Below, piece by piece: positions 49,400 to 58,179 of a stretch of 64,000 nucleotides of DNA. The position numbers and the translations under genes were made by a program. The stretch's first letter is position 1; every line of letters starts with the position of its first letter. Location: the NCBI RefSeq assembly GCF_004339025.1, contig NZ_SMFT01000002.1, forward strand, positions 202,276 to 266,275, read 5' to 3'. The notes under the pieces were generated by a model, which saw nothing but the letters and a program-made list of their open reading frames with translations, had not been told where the DNA came from and searched no databases. Source of the DNA: Volucribacter psittacicida. GTDB taxonomy: Bacteria > Pseudomonadota > Gammaproteobacteria > Enterobacterales > Pasteurellaceae.

Positions 49400-50752
49400 A
49401 TGTCCAATTATTCTGTTGCTAAATTTGGTGGTACCAGTGTTGCAGATTATGAAGCAATGCAAGCCTCTGCGAAAATTGTTATTGCCGATCCGAATACTCG
49501 TGTCGTTGTGCTTTCGGCTTCCGCTGGCATTACCAATTTATTAGTTGAATTAGCGAAAGGCTGTGATACGGCACAACGGGAGCAATGCCTTGCTAAAATC
49601 CGTCAAATTCAATATGCCATTCTTGATAAACTCAAAGACGCCAGTATTATCCGCGAAGAAATTGAACGCTTATTAGCCAGTATTCAATCTTTATCTGAAG
49701 CCGCGAGCTTAGCCACTTCTCCCGCATTAACCGATGAATTGATTAGTCATGGTGAAATGATGTCATCGTTAATTTTTGTGGAAGTATTACGCGATTTAGG
49801 TCATACCGCAAGTTGGCTTGATGTCCGTTCTGTGGTTGCCACCGATAGCCATTTTGGTAAAGCGGCACCAAACGATGAAAAAACCCAGCATAATTGTGAT
49901 CAGGTGCTAAAACCTTTAGTGGAAAATGGCGAACTAGTTATCACACAAGGGTTTATTGGACGAGATGAAATGGGCAAAACCACCACTTTAGGGCGTGGCG
50001 GATCTGATTATACCGCGGCATTATTAGCCGAAGTACTAAAAGCCAAAGATGTTTTAATTTGGACTGATGTGGCTGGCATTTATACCACTGATCCTCGCAT
50101 TACTTCCGCAGCGAAACGCATTGAAACCATTAGCTTTTCCGAAGCCGCTGAAATGGCGACCTTTGGGGCAAAAGTTTTACACCCTGCCACCTTATTACCT
50201 GCGGTACGCAGTAACATTCCTGTTTATGTAGGATCAAGTAAAGCACCAGAACAAGGCGGGACTTGGGTAACAAGGGATCCACATTTACGCCCAACTTTCC
50301 GAGCCATTGCCTTACGTCGTGAGCAAACCTTACTGACCTTATCTAGCTTAAGTATGCTACATGCTCAAGGTTTTCTGGCGAAAGTCTTTAGTATTTTAGC
50401 GAAACACAAAATTTCCGTAGATACCATTACCACTTCGGAAGTGAGCATTGCCTTGACCTTAGATAAAACAGGCTCAGCTTCTTCGGGAGCAGAATTACTC
50501 TCTAATGCGTTAATTACCGAGTTAAGCGAGCTTTGTAATGTCAAAGTGGATACAGGCTTGGCATTAGTCGCCTTAATTGGCAATGATTTACATATTGCAG
50601 CAGGGGTAGCGAAACAAATCTTTACAGCATTAGAAGATTACAATGTGAGAATGATCAGCTATGGTGCCAGCACCAATAACATTTGTATGTTAGTCAATGG
50701 TAGCCAAGCCGATGATATTGTAAGCAAATTACATCAAGCATTATTCGCTTAA
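49400..50752 (+). CDS. lysC: Lysine-sensitive aspartokinase
   Basis: First enzyme of the aspartate family: phosphorylates aspartate for lysine (and diaminopimelate) synthesis. 450 residues: kinase domain with VAKFGGTSVADYEAMQ, TLGRGGSDYTAALLAE and ATFGAKVLHPATLLPA, then two ACT domains (LLTLSSLSMLHAQGFLAKVF). Length and C-terminus match monofunctional LysC of E. coli. The start follows AAAGGAATCATCT; the long in-frame upstream reading frame is the riboswitch. Feedback regulated by lysine through both the enzyme and the riboswitch. Confidence 0.96.
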   Translation: MSNYSVAKFGGTSVADYEAMQASAKIVIADPNTRVVVLSASAGITNLLVELAKGCDTAQREQCLAKIRQIQYAILDKLKDASIIREEIERLLASIQSLSEAASLATSPALTDELISHGEMMSSLIFVEVLRDLGHTASWLDVRSVVATDSHFGKAAPNDEKTQHNCDQVLKPLVENGELVITQGFIGRDEMGKTTTLGRGGSDYTAALLAEVLKAKDVLIWTDVAGIYTTDPRITSAAKRIETISFSEAAEMATFGAKVLHPATLLPAVRSNIPVYVGSSKAPEQGGTWVTRDPHLRPTFRAIALRREQTLLTLSSLSMLHAQGFLAKVFSILAKHKISVDTITTSEVSIALTLDKTGSASSGAELLSNALITELSELCNVKVDTGLALVALIGNDLHIAAGVAKQIFTALEDYNVRMISYGASTNNICMLVNGSQADDIVSKLHQALFA

Positions 50753-50768
50753 ACGGATAATAAAGGGG

Positions 50769-51239
50769 CTATGAGGTTTCTGCTTGATAGCCCTCATCTT
50801 CTAAACTTGGGTTTTTAGCTCCTTGTTTTGCCAACAGATCACAACGCTCATTCTCACTATGCCCAGTATGCCCTTTTACCCAATGCCAATTTACCTGATG
50901 TTGTTGCACTTGCTGATCCAATAATCGCCATAAATCCTGATTTTTAACCGCACTTCCATTGCTGGTTCGCCAATTTTTTCTTTTCCAATTAAAAATCCAT
51001 TGCGTGATCCCATTTTTTACATATTGACTATCACAATACAAATCCACCACACAAGGCTGTTTTAAACATTTTAATCCCTCAATCACCGCCAATAACTCCA
51101 TACGATTATTGGTGGTAACAAAATAACCTTGAGAAAGCGTCTTTTCATGTTGTTGATAACGCAACAATACCCCAATTCCCCCAGCACCGGGATTGCCTAA
51201 ACAGGAGCCATCCGTAAAAATTTCAATCTTTTTTTGCAT
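50769..51239 (-). CDS. rnhA: Ribonuclease HI
   Basis: Removes RNA from RNA-DNA hybrids. 156 residues with catalytic residues in [23 protein letters not shown] and [12 protein letters not shown], plus the basic protrusion [11 protein letters not shown]. Divergent from dnaQ with a 52-bp gap, as in E. coli. Convergent with lysC. Confidence 0.96.
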   Translation of the reverse strand: MQKKIEIFTDGSCLGNPGAGGIGVLLRYQQHEKTLSQGYFVTTNNRMELLAVIEGLKCLKQPCVVDLYCDSQYVKNGITQWIFNWKRKNWRTSNGSAVKNQDLWRLLDQQVQQHQVNWHWVKGHTGHSENERCDLLAKQGAKNPSLEDEGYQAETS

Positions 51240-51291
51240 AAATCTTTGTTACAATAACCAGAAATAAACCGATCATAACGCAAAACTTATT

Positions 51292-52068
51292 ATGAACCTA
51301 GAAATTAATACTCATCGACAAATTGTACTGGATACAGAAACCACAGGTATGAACCAATTAGGGGCACATTACGAAGGGCATTGCATTATTGAAATTGGTG
51401 CGGTGGAAATTATCAATCGCCGCTATACGGGAAAAACCTTTCATGTTTACATCAAACCCGACCGCCCCGTTGATCCTGAAGCGGTAAAAGTTCATGGCAT
51501 TACCGACGAAATGTTAGCGGATAAACCACCTTTTGCAGAAATTGCCGATGAATTTTTAGAATTTATCCAAGGGGCAGAATTATTAATTCACAACGCTCCC
51601 TTCGATGTGGGCTTTATGGATTATGAATTTACTAAACTAGGAATACAGATCAAAACGGAACAAATCTGTAAAGTAACGGACACCCTCCAACTGGCACGTC
51701 AAATGTTTCCCGGCAAACGTAATAATTTAGATGCCCTCTGTGATCGTCTCGCCATTGACAATAGCAAACGTACCCTACACGGCGCCTTGCTCGATGCGGA
51801 AATATTAGCAGATGTTTATCTCACCATGACAGGGGGGCAAACCAGCTTATTTGATGAAAATATCATTGATGAACCTCAATCGTTAGAAAATACCCCTGAT
51901 ACACAACAAAGCCAAATTCAATATAACACCCCACAACATCAACTAAAATGCCTTACCCCCAATGAAGAAGAGCTAGCGGCACATCAAGAATATTTAAAAT
52001 TGATCAACAAAAAAAGTGGCGATAAATGCTTATGGGTACTATACGAAAAGGGACAAAACTTGCATTAA
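51292..52068 (+). CDS. dnaQ: DNA polymerase III epsilon subunit
   Basis: 3'-5' proofreading exonuclease of the replicative polymerase. 258 residues with DEDDh exonuclease motifs: Exo I LDTETTGM, Exo II IHNAPFDVGFMDYE, Exo III LHGALLDAEILADVY. A C-terminal linker with the alpha-binding region ends QEYLKLINKKSGDK. Divergent from rnhA; tRNA-Asp follows at 98 bp, matching the E. coli rnhA-dnaQ-aspV order. Confidence 0.96.
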   Translation: MNLEINTHRQIVLDTETTGMNQLGAHYEGHCIIEIGAVEIINRRYTGKTFHVYIKPDRPVDPEAVKVHGITDEMLADKPPFAEIADEFLEFIQGAELLIHNAPFDVGFMDYEFTKLGIQIKTEQICKVTDTLQLARQMFPGKRNNLDALCDRLAIDNSKRTLHGALLDAEILADVYLTMTGGQTSLFDENIIDEPQSLENTPDTQQSQIQYNTPQHQLKCLTPNEEELAAHQEYLKLINKKSGDKCLWVLYEKGQNLH

Positions 52069-52165
52069 TGTTTATTTCCTAATCAGTTAAAGCAAATTTA
52101 TAGAAAACCCATAAAAAAGGGGTTGACGATCAAATCAATCCCAATTATTATGCACCACACAAAGC

Positions 52166-52242
52166 GGAGTGGTAGTTCAGCTGGTTAGAATACCTGCCTG
52201 TCACGCAGGGGGTCGCGGGTTCGAGTCCCGTCCATTCCGCCA
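52166..52242 (+). tRNA. tRNA-Asp (GUC)
   Basis: 77-nt cloverleaf: acceptor GGAGTGG pairs with CCATTCC (one G-U), D-loop AGCTGGTTAGA, anticodon stem CCTGCCT-GTC-ACGCAGG with GTC anticodon, T-arm GCGGGTTCGAGTCCCGT, encoded CCA. Nearly identical to E. coli tRNA-Asp. nadV lies downstream. Confidence 0.98.
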
Positions 52243-52373
52243 ATTCTTTTAAACATCTCATTTAATTTTCATGTCAATATAAACCGTTATTTTTCTGTTA
52301 AAACTTTTTTAAAATACACCGCACTTTAATAGAATTATCTATAACTAATAATCAACTAAAGCAATCCAATCAT

Positions 52374-52453
52374 TATCCTTGTCCTCCTTTAAAAGAATAT
52401 AGTGTTGATACATCTCGCTGTAGTCTTTGTACTGTATTTGACATAAGCCTATA
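52374..52453 (-). repeat. Correia-like element, copy l (reverse, degenerate)
   Basis: About 80 bp matching, on this strand, the reverse complement of copy j: TCCTCCTTTAAAAGAATA, TAGTGTTGATACATCTCGCT, GTAGTCTTTGTACTGTATT. Termini are degenerate (ending CCTATAG). It lies between tRNA-Asp and nadV, in opposite orientation to copy j on the other side of nadV. Confidence 0.7.
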
Positions 52454-52497
52454 GGGTTAAGCAAATATCAATTACCTAATAAAAATATAATTTTTAC

Positions 52498-52526
52498 TTT
52501 ACATAAAAACCAATAAGCTGTTATAT
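52498..52526 (+). promoter_or_regulatory. Probable sigma-70 promoter of nadV
   Basis: TTTACA (52498-52503), 17-bp spacer and TTATAT (52521-52526), 40 bp before the nadV ATG. The region 52243-52565 otherwise has an uptake signal (52318-52326), copy l and AT-rich DNA. No good ribosome site precedes the ATG. Confidence 0.55.
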
Positions 52527-52565
52527 TTTCCATATATAAATAATATATACTTTTCATTTTTTATT

Positions 52566-54047
52566 ATGAGCGAAACAAAATCACCCTATACTTATCATCA
52601 AAACACTTCAGCAATCCCTAGTTTACTTTGTGATTTCTATAAAGTTTCTCATCGTAAACAATATCCAGCGGGAACAGAAGTAATATATAGCACCTTTACA
52701 CCAAGAGATAACCATAATAATCCTTATCTTGATAGGGCTGTCTGTTTTGGTTTACAAGGTTTTATTCAAAAGTATCTGATTGATTATTTTAACGATAATT
52801 TTTTCCAACGACCTCAGGCAGAGGTTTTGCAAGAATATCGTGATTTTATTTACCGCACTTTGCAACAGGAAGATTCTGGCGAACATATTAAACAACTTCA
52901 TCAGCTTGGTTATTTACCAATAAAAATTAAAGCCATTGCTGAGGGAAAAAGTGTTGCAATGAAAGTCCCCATCATGACGATTGAAAATACACATCCCAAA
53001 TTTTTTTGGTTAACCAATTATCTTGAAACTTTAATTAATCTTTGTTTATGGCAACCGATGACTTCGGCTTCTATGGCTCGTCGCTGCCGATTAACTTTCG
53101 AACAATTTGCCAAAGAAACCTGTGATAATGATCTGCATATCCCTTTCCAAGCCCATGATTTTTCTATGCGAGGAATGAGTGGCTTAGAAGCCGCTGAGAT
53201 TTCAGGGGCTGGGCATTTAACCGCATTCTTAGGAACAGATACCATTCCAGCTATTTGTTATATTGAACGTTATTACGGAAGTCAAAAACTTATTGGTACG
53301 TCAATTCCAGCGTCTGAGCATTCTGTTATGAGTGCTCACGGACCAGATGAGCTTTCTACCTTTCGCCATTTAATGTCTCTCTATCCTAATACTATGTTAT
53401 CCATTGTGGCAGATACGACAGATTTTTGGCATAACATTAATGTTAATTTACCCTTACTCAAAGATGAAATTATGGCTCGCCCTGAGCAAGCCAAAGTCGT
53501 CATCCGCCCTGATAGCGGAGATGCCGTAAAACTACTTTGTGGTGATAATCAAGCCAAGACTGAATATGAACAAAAAGGACTGATTGAATGTTTATGGGAT
53601 TTATTTGGTGGTAAGATAAATCAAAAGGGCTATAAAGTGCTTGATGGTCATATTGGTGCCATTTATGGTGATGGACTCAATTATGACAAAATGGAAAAAA
53701 TTCTAATGGGCTTAAAAGAAAAAGGTTTTGCGAGTAGTAATATTGTATTTGGTGTCGGTTCAAGAACTTATCAACAACTCAGTCGCGATACCTTAGGTTT
53801 CGCAATGAAAGCAACATCAATCACCATTAATGGTAAAGAACAAGCGATTTTTAAAGCTCCAAAAACCGATACAGGATTAAAAAAATCACAACGAGGTAGG
53901 GTAAAAGTAACATCTTTAGATAGTTATATAGAAAATTTGAATGCTAACAGTGATTTTAATCAAGATTTACTTGAAGAAATATTTTGCAATGGAAAATTGC
54001 TTAAAACTACCGATTTTGATCAAATTCGGCGAAACTTAGGATTTTAA
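52566..54047 (+). CDS. nadV: Nicotinamide phosphoribosyltransferase (NadV)
   Basis: Converts nicotinamide and PRPP to nicotinamide mononucleotide, letting cells make NAD from nicotinamide; in Pasteurellaceae nadV makes strains independent of V factor. The 493-residue protein has NAMPT features: LCDFYKVSHRKQYPAGTEVIYSTF at the N-terminus, HDFSMRGMSGLEAAEISGAGHL, catalytic His252 in SIPASEHSVMSAHG, and PRPP-site RPDSGD (314-319). It is single, downstream of tRNA-Asp and between two opposed Correia-like elements, hinting at acquisition. Start lacks a Shine-Dalgarno, but homologues begin near here. Confidence 0.93.
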   Translation: MSETKSPYTYHQNTSAIPSLLCDFYKVSHRKQYPAGTEVIYSTFTPRDNHNNPYLDRAVCFGLQGFIQKYLIDYFNDNFFQRPQAEVLQEYRDFIYRTLQQEDSGEHIKQLHQLGYLPIKIKAIAEGKSVAMKVPIMTIENTHPKFFWLTNYLETLINLCLWQPMTSASMARRCRLTFEQFAKETCDNDLHIPFQAHDFSMRGMSGLEAAEISGAGHLTAFLGTDTIPAICYIERYYGSQKLIGTSIPASEHSVMSAHGPDELSTFRHLMSLYPNTMLSIVADTTDFWHNINVNLPLLKDEIMARPEQAKVVIRPDSGDAVKLLCGDNQAKTEYEQKGLIECLWDLFGGKINQKGYKVLDGHIGAIYGDGLNYDKMEKILMGLKEKGFASSNIVFGVGSRTYQQLSRDTLGFAMKATSITINGKEQAIFKAPKTDTGLKKSQRGRVKVTSLDSYIENLNANSDFNQDLLEEIFCNGKLLKTTDFDQIRRNLGF

Positions 54048-54053
54048 CTATTT

Positions 54054-54159
54054 TATAATCGTTCCAATTTAAAATAAAACAAGGTGGCACGCCGAATACA
54101 GTACAGGTAGTACGGCGAAGCATAGCAACACTGTATTATTTTAAAGCGGGACGACTATA
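54054..54159 (+). repeat. Correia-like element, copy j
   Basis: 106-bp full-length copy from TATAATCGTTCCAATTT to GGGACGACTATA. Core ATACAGTACAGGTAGTACGG is the clearest match in the window to the Neisseria Correia core AGTACAGATAGTACGG (recalled, not searched). The right end contains the last codons of holB. Confidence 0.9.
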
Positions 54160-55142
54160 TTTTCTTTCTCCAATAACAACCCACTTAACCCATCAATAAG
54201 CATTAACTCTTGATTAACGCCATTAATATTTTTTAAATCAGACCGCACTTTTTGTAGGATTTGATTAGCGTTAAGCAAGGTTTGTAGGTTATTTTGTTGA
54301 GCAAACTGGAGGATGGCTCGTTGGAAATCAGGACAAGCCCAATGATGTTGAATATTGAGTTTCGCTTTTAAGCTATCCATTAGGAAAGCAATGAGCCAAT
54401 CTAATTGTTGGAAAATCAGCTCAGTTTTGAAATAAGGCAAAATTTGTAGCATGTCATCACGTTGATAAAAACGCCAAAATTGACGAATTAATTCATTACG
54501 CTCCTGAAGCCAATTTTGTTGTAAGCAGGTTAAAGCGGCAAGGGGACGATTATGGGTAATGCGTAATGCCATTTGTAGGCTGGTGAGATCATATTCATTA
54601 TGATTTTGTAATTGTTGTTGTAACCAATGGCTGGCTTGTTGCTCGCTAGGATTGTGAATTAACCAAGTTTGGCAGCGGCTGTAAATGGTTGCCAATAATG
54701 GGGAAGATAAATCTGTTTGTAATAAAAAATAGGTTTGTGGGCGGGGTTCTTCTAAGGTCTTTAAAAGTGCGTTTGCCGCCGCTTCAGTAAGGCGATGAGC
54801 GTCTTGTAAATAAACGACTTTATTGCCATTTTGTTGGGCGTGCTGATTTAGCTTTTCACTTAACTCTCGAATTTGTTCAATACTAATATCTTTATTCTCA
54901 ATGGGAGAAATATGATAATAATCGGGGTGATTGCCTGCTTTAAACAGTTGGCAAGCATGGCAGGCTAGGCAAGGTTTTGGCTGTTGTTGACAGATCAACC
55001 AAGCAGAAAGATGATGAATTAATGCGGCAACGCCAATATCAGGCTCGGCTTTGAATAATAAAGCGTGATGTCCATAGCCTTGTTGAAAGGCTTGGCTAAT
55101 TTCTTGGTAATAAGGTTCAAGCCAAGGATACAAGTTGTTCAT
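54141..55142 (-). CDS. holB: DNA polymerase III delta' subunit
   Basis: Clamp-loader subunit of the replicative polymerase; 333 residues. The zinc module [19 protein letters not shown] and [21 protein letters not shown] identify it. Its C-terminus ENIVVPL and stop codon fall inside repeat copy j, so the insertion has replaced the original end. Start overlaps the end of tmk by 26 bases. Confidence 0.95.
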   Translation of the reverse strand: MNNLYPWLEPYYQEISQAFQQGYGHHALLFKAEPDIGVAALIHHLSAWLICQQQPKPCLACHACQLFKAGNHPDYYHISPIENKDISIEQIRELSEKLNQHAQQNGNKVVYLQDAHRLTEAAANALLKTLEEPRPQTYFLLQTDLSSPLLATIYSRCQTWLIHNPSEQQASHWLQQQLQNHNEYDLTSLQMALRITHNRPLAALTCLQQNWLQERNELIRQFWRFYQRDDMLQILPYFKTELIFQQLDWLIAFLMDSLKAKLNIQHHWACPDFQRAILQFAQQNNLQTLLNANQILQKVRSDLKNINGVNQELMLIDGLSGLLLEKENIVVPL

Positions 55143-55761
55143 TCTCTATCCAATGTCGTATTTGTTGTTTAATATCATCACGCACCTTTTCTAGGGGCTG
55201 TTCCGCATTGATGATCAAGGCTTTTGGATCTTGTTGTACGAGTTGTAAATAACGATTGCGTGTACGTTGGAAGAAATCCAGTTGTTGCTGTTCAATGCGA
55301 TCTAATTTTCCCCTTGTTTTAGCTCGAGCAAGCCCAATAGCGGGATCAATATCTAAATAAAGGGTGAGATCAGGTTTAAAATCCGCGAGGATCGCTTGCT
55401 TTAAATGGGTTAATAATTGTTGATCTAATTGTCGTCCACCGCCTTGATAGGCTTGTGAAGATAGATCGTGGCGGTCGCCAATAACCCATTTTCCCGATAA
55501 AAGTGCAGGTTTGATTACATTTTCTACGAGCTGAATACGGGCTGCATAGAGCATTAATAATTCTGCTTTATCGCAGACAGGCTCTTCCACTTCGTGTTTA
55601 ATCAGATGACGTAATTTTTCCGCCAGCGGTGTACCGCCAGGTTCACGTGTAAACACCAAATCTTTGATACCATATTCCGCTAATACATTAACAATGGCTT
55701 GTTGTGCGGTGGTTTTGCCAGCCCCTTCAAGCCCTTCTAAAACAATAAATTTTCCTTTCAT
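55117..55761 (-). CDS. tmk: Thymidylate kinase
   Basis: dTMP kinase, 214 residues: P-loop [13 protein letters not shown] motif [16 protein letters not shown] and the [13 protein letters not shown]. In the mltG-tmk-holB operon typical of gammaproteobacteria; overlaps mltG by an ATGA and holB by 26 bases. Confidence 0.97.
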   Translation of the reverse strand: MKGKFIVLEGLEGAGKTTAQQAIVNVLAEYGIKDLVFTREPGGTPLAEKLRHLIKHEVEEPVCDKAELLMLYAARIQLVENVIKPALLSGKWVIGDRHDLSSQAYQGGGRQLDQQLLTHLKQAILADFKPDLTLYLDIDPAIGLARAKTRGKLDRIEQQQLDFFQRTRNRYLQLVQQDPKALIINAEQPLEKVRDDIKQQIRHWIENEQLVSLA

Positions 55762-56810
55762 TTTTGATAATTCTCTCGATACCAGCGTAAATATTGTTGT
55801 ACTGCGCGATTATGTTCCCCTAAGGTTTTGCTAAATTTATGTCCGCCCGAACCGTCAGCTACAAAATAGAGAAAATCGGTTTTATCGGGATTAGCGGCTG
55901 CCATAATGGATTTTTCACTTGGCATTGCAATCGGTGTAGGGGGTAAGCCGTCAATGACATAGGTATTATAAGGGGTGGCTTGTTGCAGATCTTTACGGCG
56001 AATATTGCCTTGATAAGCGTCCCCCATACCATAAATAACGGTAGGATCAGTTTGTAAACGCATATTACGTTTTAGCCGATTAACAAATACCGAGGCGACT
56101 TTACCTCGTTCGCTATCAATGGCGGTTTCTTTCTCAATAATTGAAGCAAGAATTAATAATTCGTAAGGATTGGCTAAGGGCAAATCTTTATCACGTTGTT
56201 GCCAAGCCTGATCTAATAATTTAATGGTGCGTGTTGAGGCACGTTTTAATAAATCTAAGTCGCTAGAATAAGGCGTATAATGATAGGTATCAGGATAAAT
56301 CCAGCCTTCTAAACTTTGCCATTGATAAGCATTTTTGGCATAGCTTGGGATCGCGAGTAATTGCATAATCTCATCAATGCTTTTCTCTGATAATTGATTG
56401 TTTAAATAAGGGGCATTAGCCAAATGTTGCTGAAGTTGTTTAAAGGTTTCGCCATCGGTAAAACGAATGGCGAGTTGTGCCTCTTTACCACTATTGAATA
56501 ATAATAATAAATCGTGCAGATTTTTGACCGCACTTATCTCATAAGTCCCTGCCTTAATTTGTGCATATTCAGGGTTGAGCCTTAATAAAATAGGTAACCA
56601 GTATGGTTGAGAAATTAGCCCTGCTTGGTGAAATTGTTGTGCCAGCTGTTGGCTATTTGTACCACGTGTAATGGTAAAATAATAGGGGTTATCTTGTTCG
56701 GCTTGAGAAAAAGGGGCATAGCGTATTTGTTCAAGTTGATGCCAAGCATAAACCGCACTTGCCACACCGAATAAAAGAAGAATGAATAAGCAACCAAGCA
56801 ATTTTTTCAT
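55758..56810 (-). CDS. mltG: Endolytic murein transglycosylase MltG
   Basis: Inner-membrane endolytic transglycosylase that cuts nascent glycan strands. 350 residues: an N-terminal membrane helix ([20 protein letters not shown]), a LysM-like region, and the YceG domain with catalytic Glu in [12 protein letters not shown] and the [11 protein letters not shown] stretch. First gene of the tmk-holB operon. Two uptake signals are within the gene. Confidence 0.95.
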   Translation of the reverse strand: MKKLLGCLFILLLFGVASAVYAWHQLEQIRYAPFSQAEQDNPYYFTITRGTNSQQLAQQFHQAGLISQPYWLPILLRLNPEYAQIKAGTYEISAVKNLHDLLLLFNSGKEAQLAIRFTDGETFKQLQQHLANAPYLNNQLSEKSIDEIMQLLAIPSYAKNAYQWQSLEGWIYPDTYHYTPYSSDLDLLKRASTRTIKLLDQAWQQRDKDLPLANPYELLILASIIEKETAIDSERGKVASVFVNRLKRNMRLQTDPTVIYGMGDAYQGNIRRKDLQQATPYNTYVIDGLPPTPIAMPSEKSIMAAANPDKTDFLYFVADGSGGHKFSKTLGEHNRAVQQYLRWYRENYQK

Positions 56811-56896
56811 AACAATATTTCGTTAGGATTTGTCAAATAGCAACAGAGTGTAACATATCGCCAAGGCTATTAAAATGGCGATATGATGACTGTCTA

Positions 56897-58006
56897 TTAT
56901 TTTACTTCACGAAACATAATTTCACTTGGAATAACCGACCCTTGCCAATAAAGCTCAGTGGCGACTTGCTCAGCCAGTTGCATAAATGCTTGACTGATTT
57001 CATGTTGTGGATCAGCAAGTACCGTTGGTACGCCTTGATCCAGATCTTGACGTAAGCGAATATGCAACGGCAATTTCCCCAAGATTTTGGCTTGATATTT
57101 TTGCTCAAGTTTTTCAGCCCCTCCTGTACCAAAAATATTTTCCTGCTGTCCGCAATGGCTACAAATATGCACCGACATATTTTCCACCACGCCCAACACT
57201 GGAACAGACACTTTTTGGAACATCGCAATTCCTTTAATCGCATCAAGCAAAGCAATATCTTGCGGTGTGGTAACCACGATTGCCCCTGTTACAGGAATTT
57301 GTTGAGAAAGTGTGAGCTGAATATCGCCAGTACCTGGTGGCATATCAATGACTAAATAATCTAAATCAGGCCATAATGTTTCATTCAATAATTGGCTTAA
57401 AGCACTACTTGCCATTGGCCCACGCCAAATAGTGGCATTATCAGGCTCCATTAAATAACCGATAGAATTAGAGAAAATGCCTTGGGCTTCAATAGGAATA
57501 ATATGTTGATTATCTGGCGAGGTTGGACGTTGATCTGTAGCCCCTAGCATATGAGGAATAGAAGGTCCATAAATATCCGCATCAAGAATCCCCACTCTTG
57601 CGCCTTGCGCTTGCAAAGCAAGGGCTAAATTGACAGTAACACTCGATTTTCCTACACCCCCTTTGCCTGAACTTACCGCAATAATATTTTTAACCCCTTT
57701 TACCGCAGGATGATTATTGGCGCGCTTTAACGTAGCAATTTGATAATTAGCTTGCCATTTAACTTGTGAACAACCGCTTACTTGTTGCAATTTAGGGCTA
57801 AGCTGTTGCTGTAACTGGGCAAAACCGCTATTCCAAGCAAAGGGTAAACGTAGCTCAATGCGTAAGGTGTCGCCACCTTTCTCAATTTTCTTTACGGCAT
57901 CAATACTCAGCAAATCTTTTTGCAAACTCGGGTGAGAAAATTGCTTAAATAAATCTAAAATCCCCGCTTGTTGTTGTGTTGTAAGATTATCGGTAAATAC
58001 TGGCAT
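56897..58006 (-). CDS. apbC: Mrp/ApbC iron-sulfur cluster carrier ATPase
   Basis: P-loop ATPase of the Mrp/NBP35 family that carries Fe-S clusters to apoproteins. 369 residues: DUF59-like N-terminus (about 1-100), deviant Walker A SSGKGGVGKSSV, DADIYGPSIPHMLG and the Fe-S-binding CSHCG. Divergent from metG, as in E. coli and Haemophilus. Confidence 0.95.
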   Translation of the reverse strand: MPVFTDNLTTQQQAGILDLFKQFSHPSLQKDLLSIDAVKKIEKGGDTLRIELRLPFAWNSGFAQLQQQLSPKLQQVSGCSQVKWQANYQIATLKRANNHPAVKGVKNIIAVSSGKGGVGKSSVTVNLALALQAQGARVGILDADIYGPSIPHMLGATDQRPTSPDNQHIIPIEAQGIFSNSIGYLMEPDNATIWRGPMASSALSQLLNETLWPDLDYLVIDMPPGTGDIQLTLSQQIPVTGAIVVTTPQDIALLDAIKGIAMFQKVSVPVLGVVENMSVHICSHCGQQENIFGTGGAEKLEQKYQAKILGKLPLHIRLRQDLDQGVPTVLADPQHEISQAFMQLAEQVATELYWQGSVIPSEIMFREVK

Positions 58007-58179
58007 ATACTGTCCTATTTTTATATATAGCTAAGTTTATCATGATATAAAATCAGCCCAATATAATAACCATAAATCCCTCTCTGTTAAATACCAAACA
58101 GCGGTTAAACTGGAAAAAATGGCTTGATTAAGGTAACATTAAACCAATTTTTTTGCGTATCATTTAGGAAATCAAGAGA

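Noticed and set aside
50765-50790. Terminator between lysC and rnhA (GGGCTAT/ATAGCCC)
   Set aside because: The hairpin is partly inside the rnhA coding end and has no U-tract; not listed as a feature.
52166-54159. Genomic island integrated at tRNA-Asp
   Set aside because: No integrase and no direct repeat of the tRNA 3' end seen; one gene only. Kept as a smaller acquisition hypothesis for nadV.
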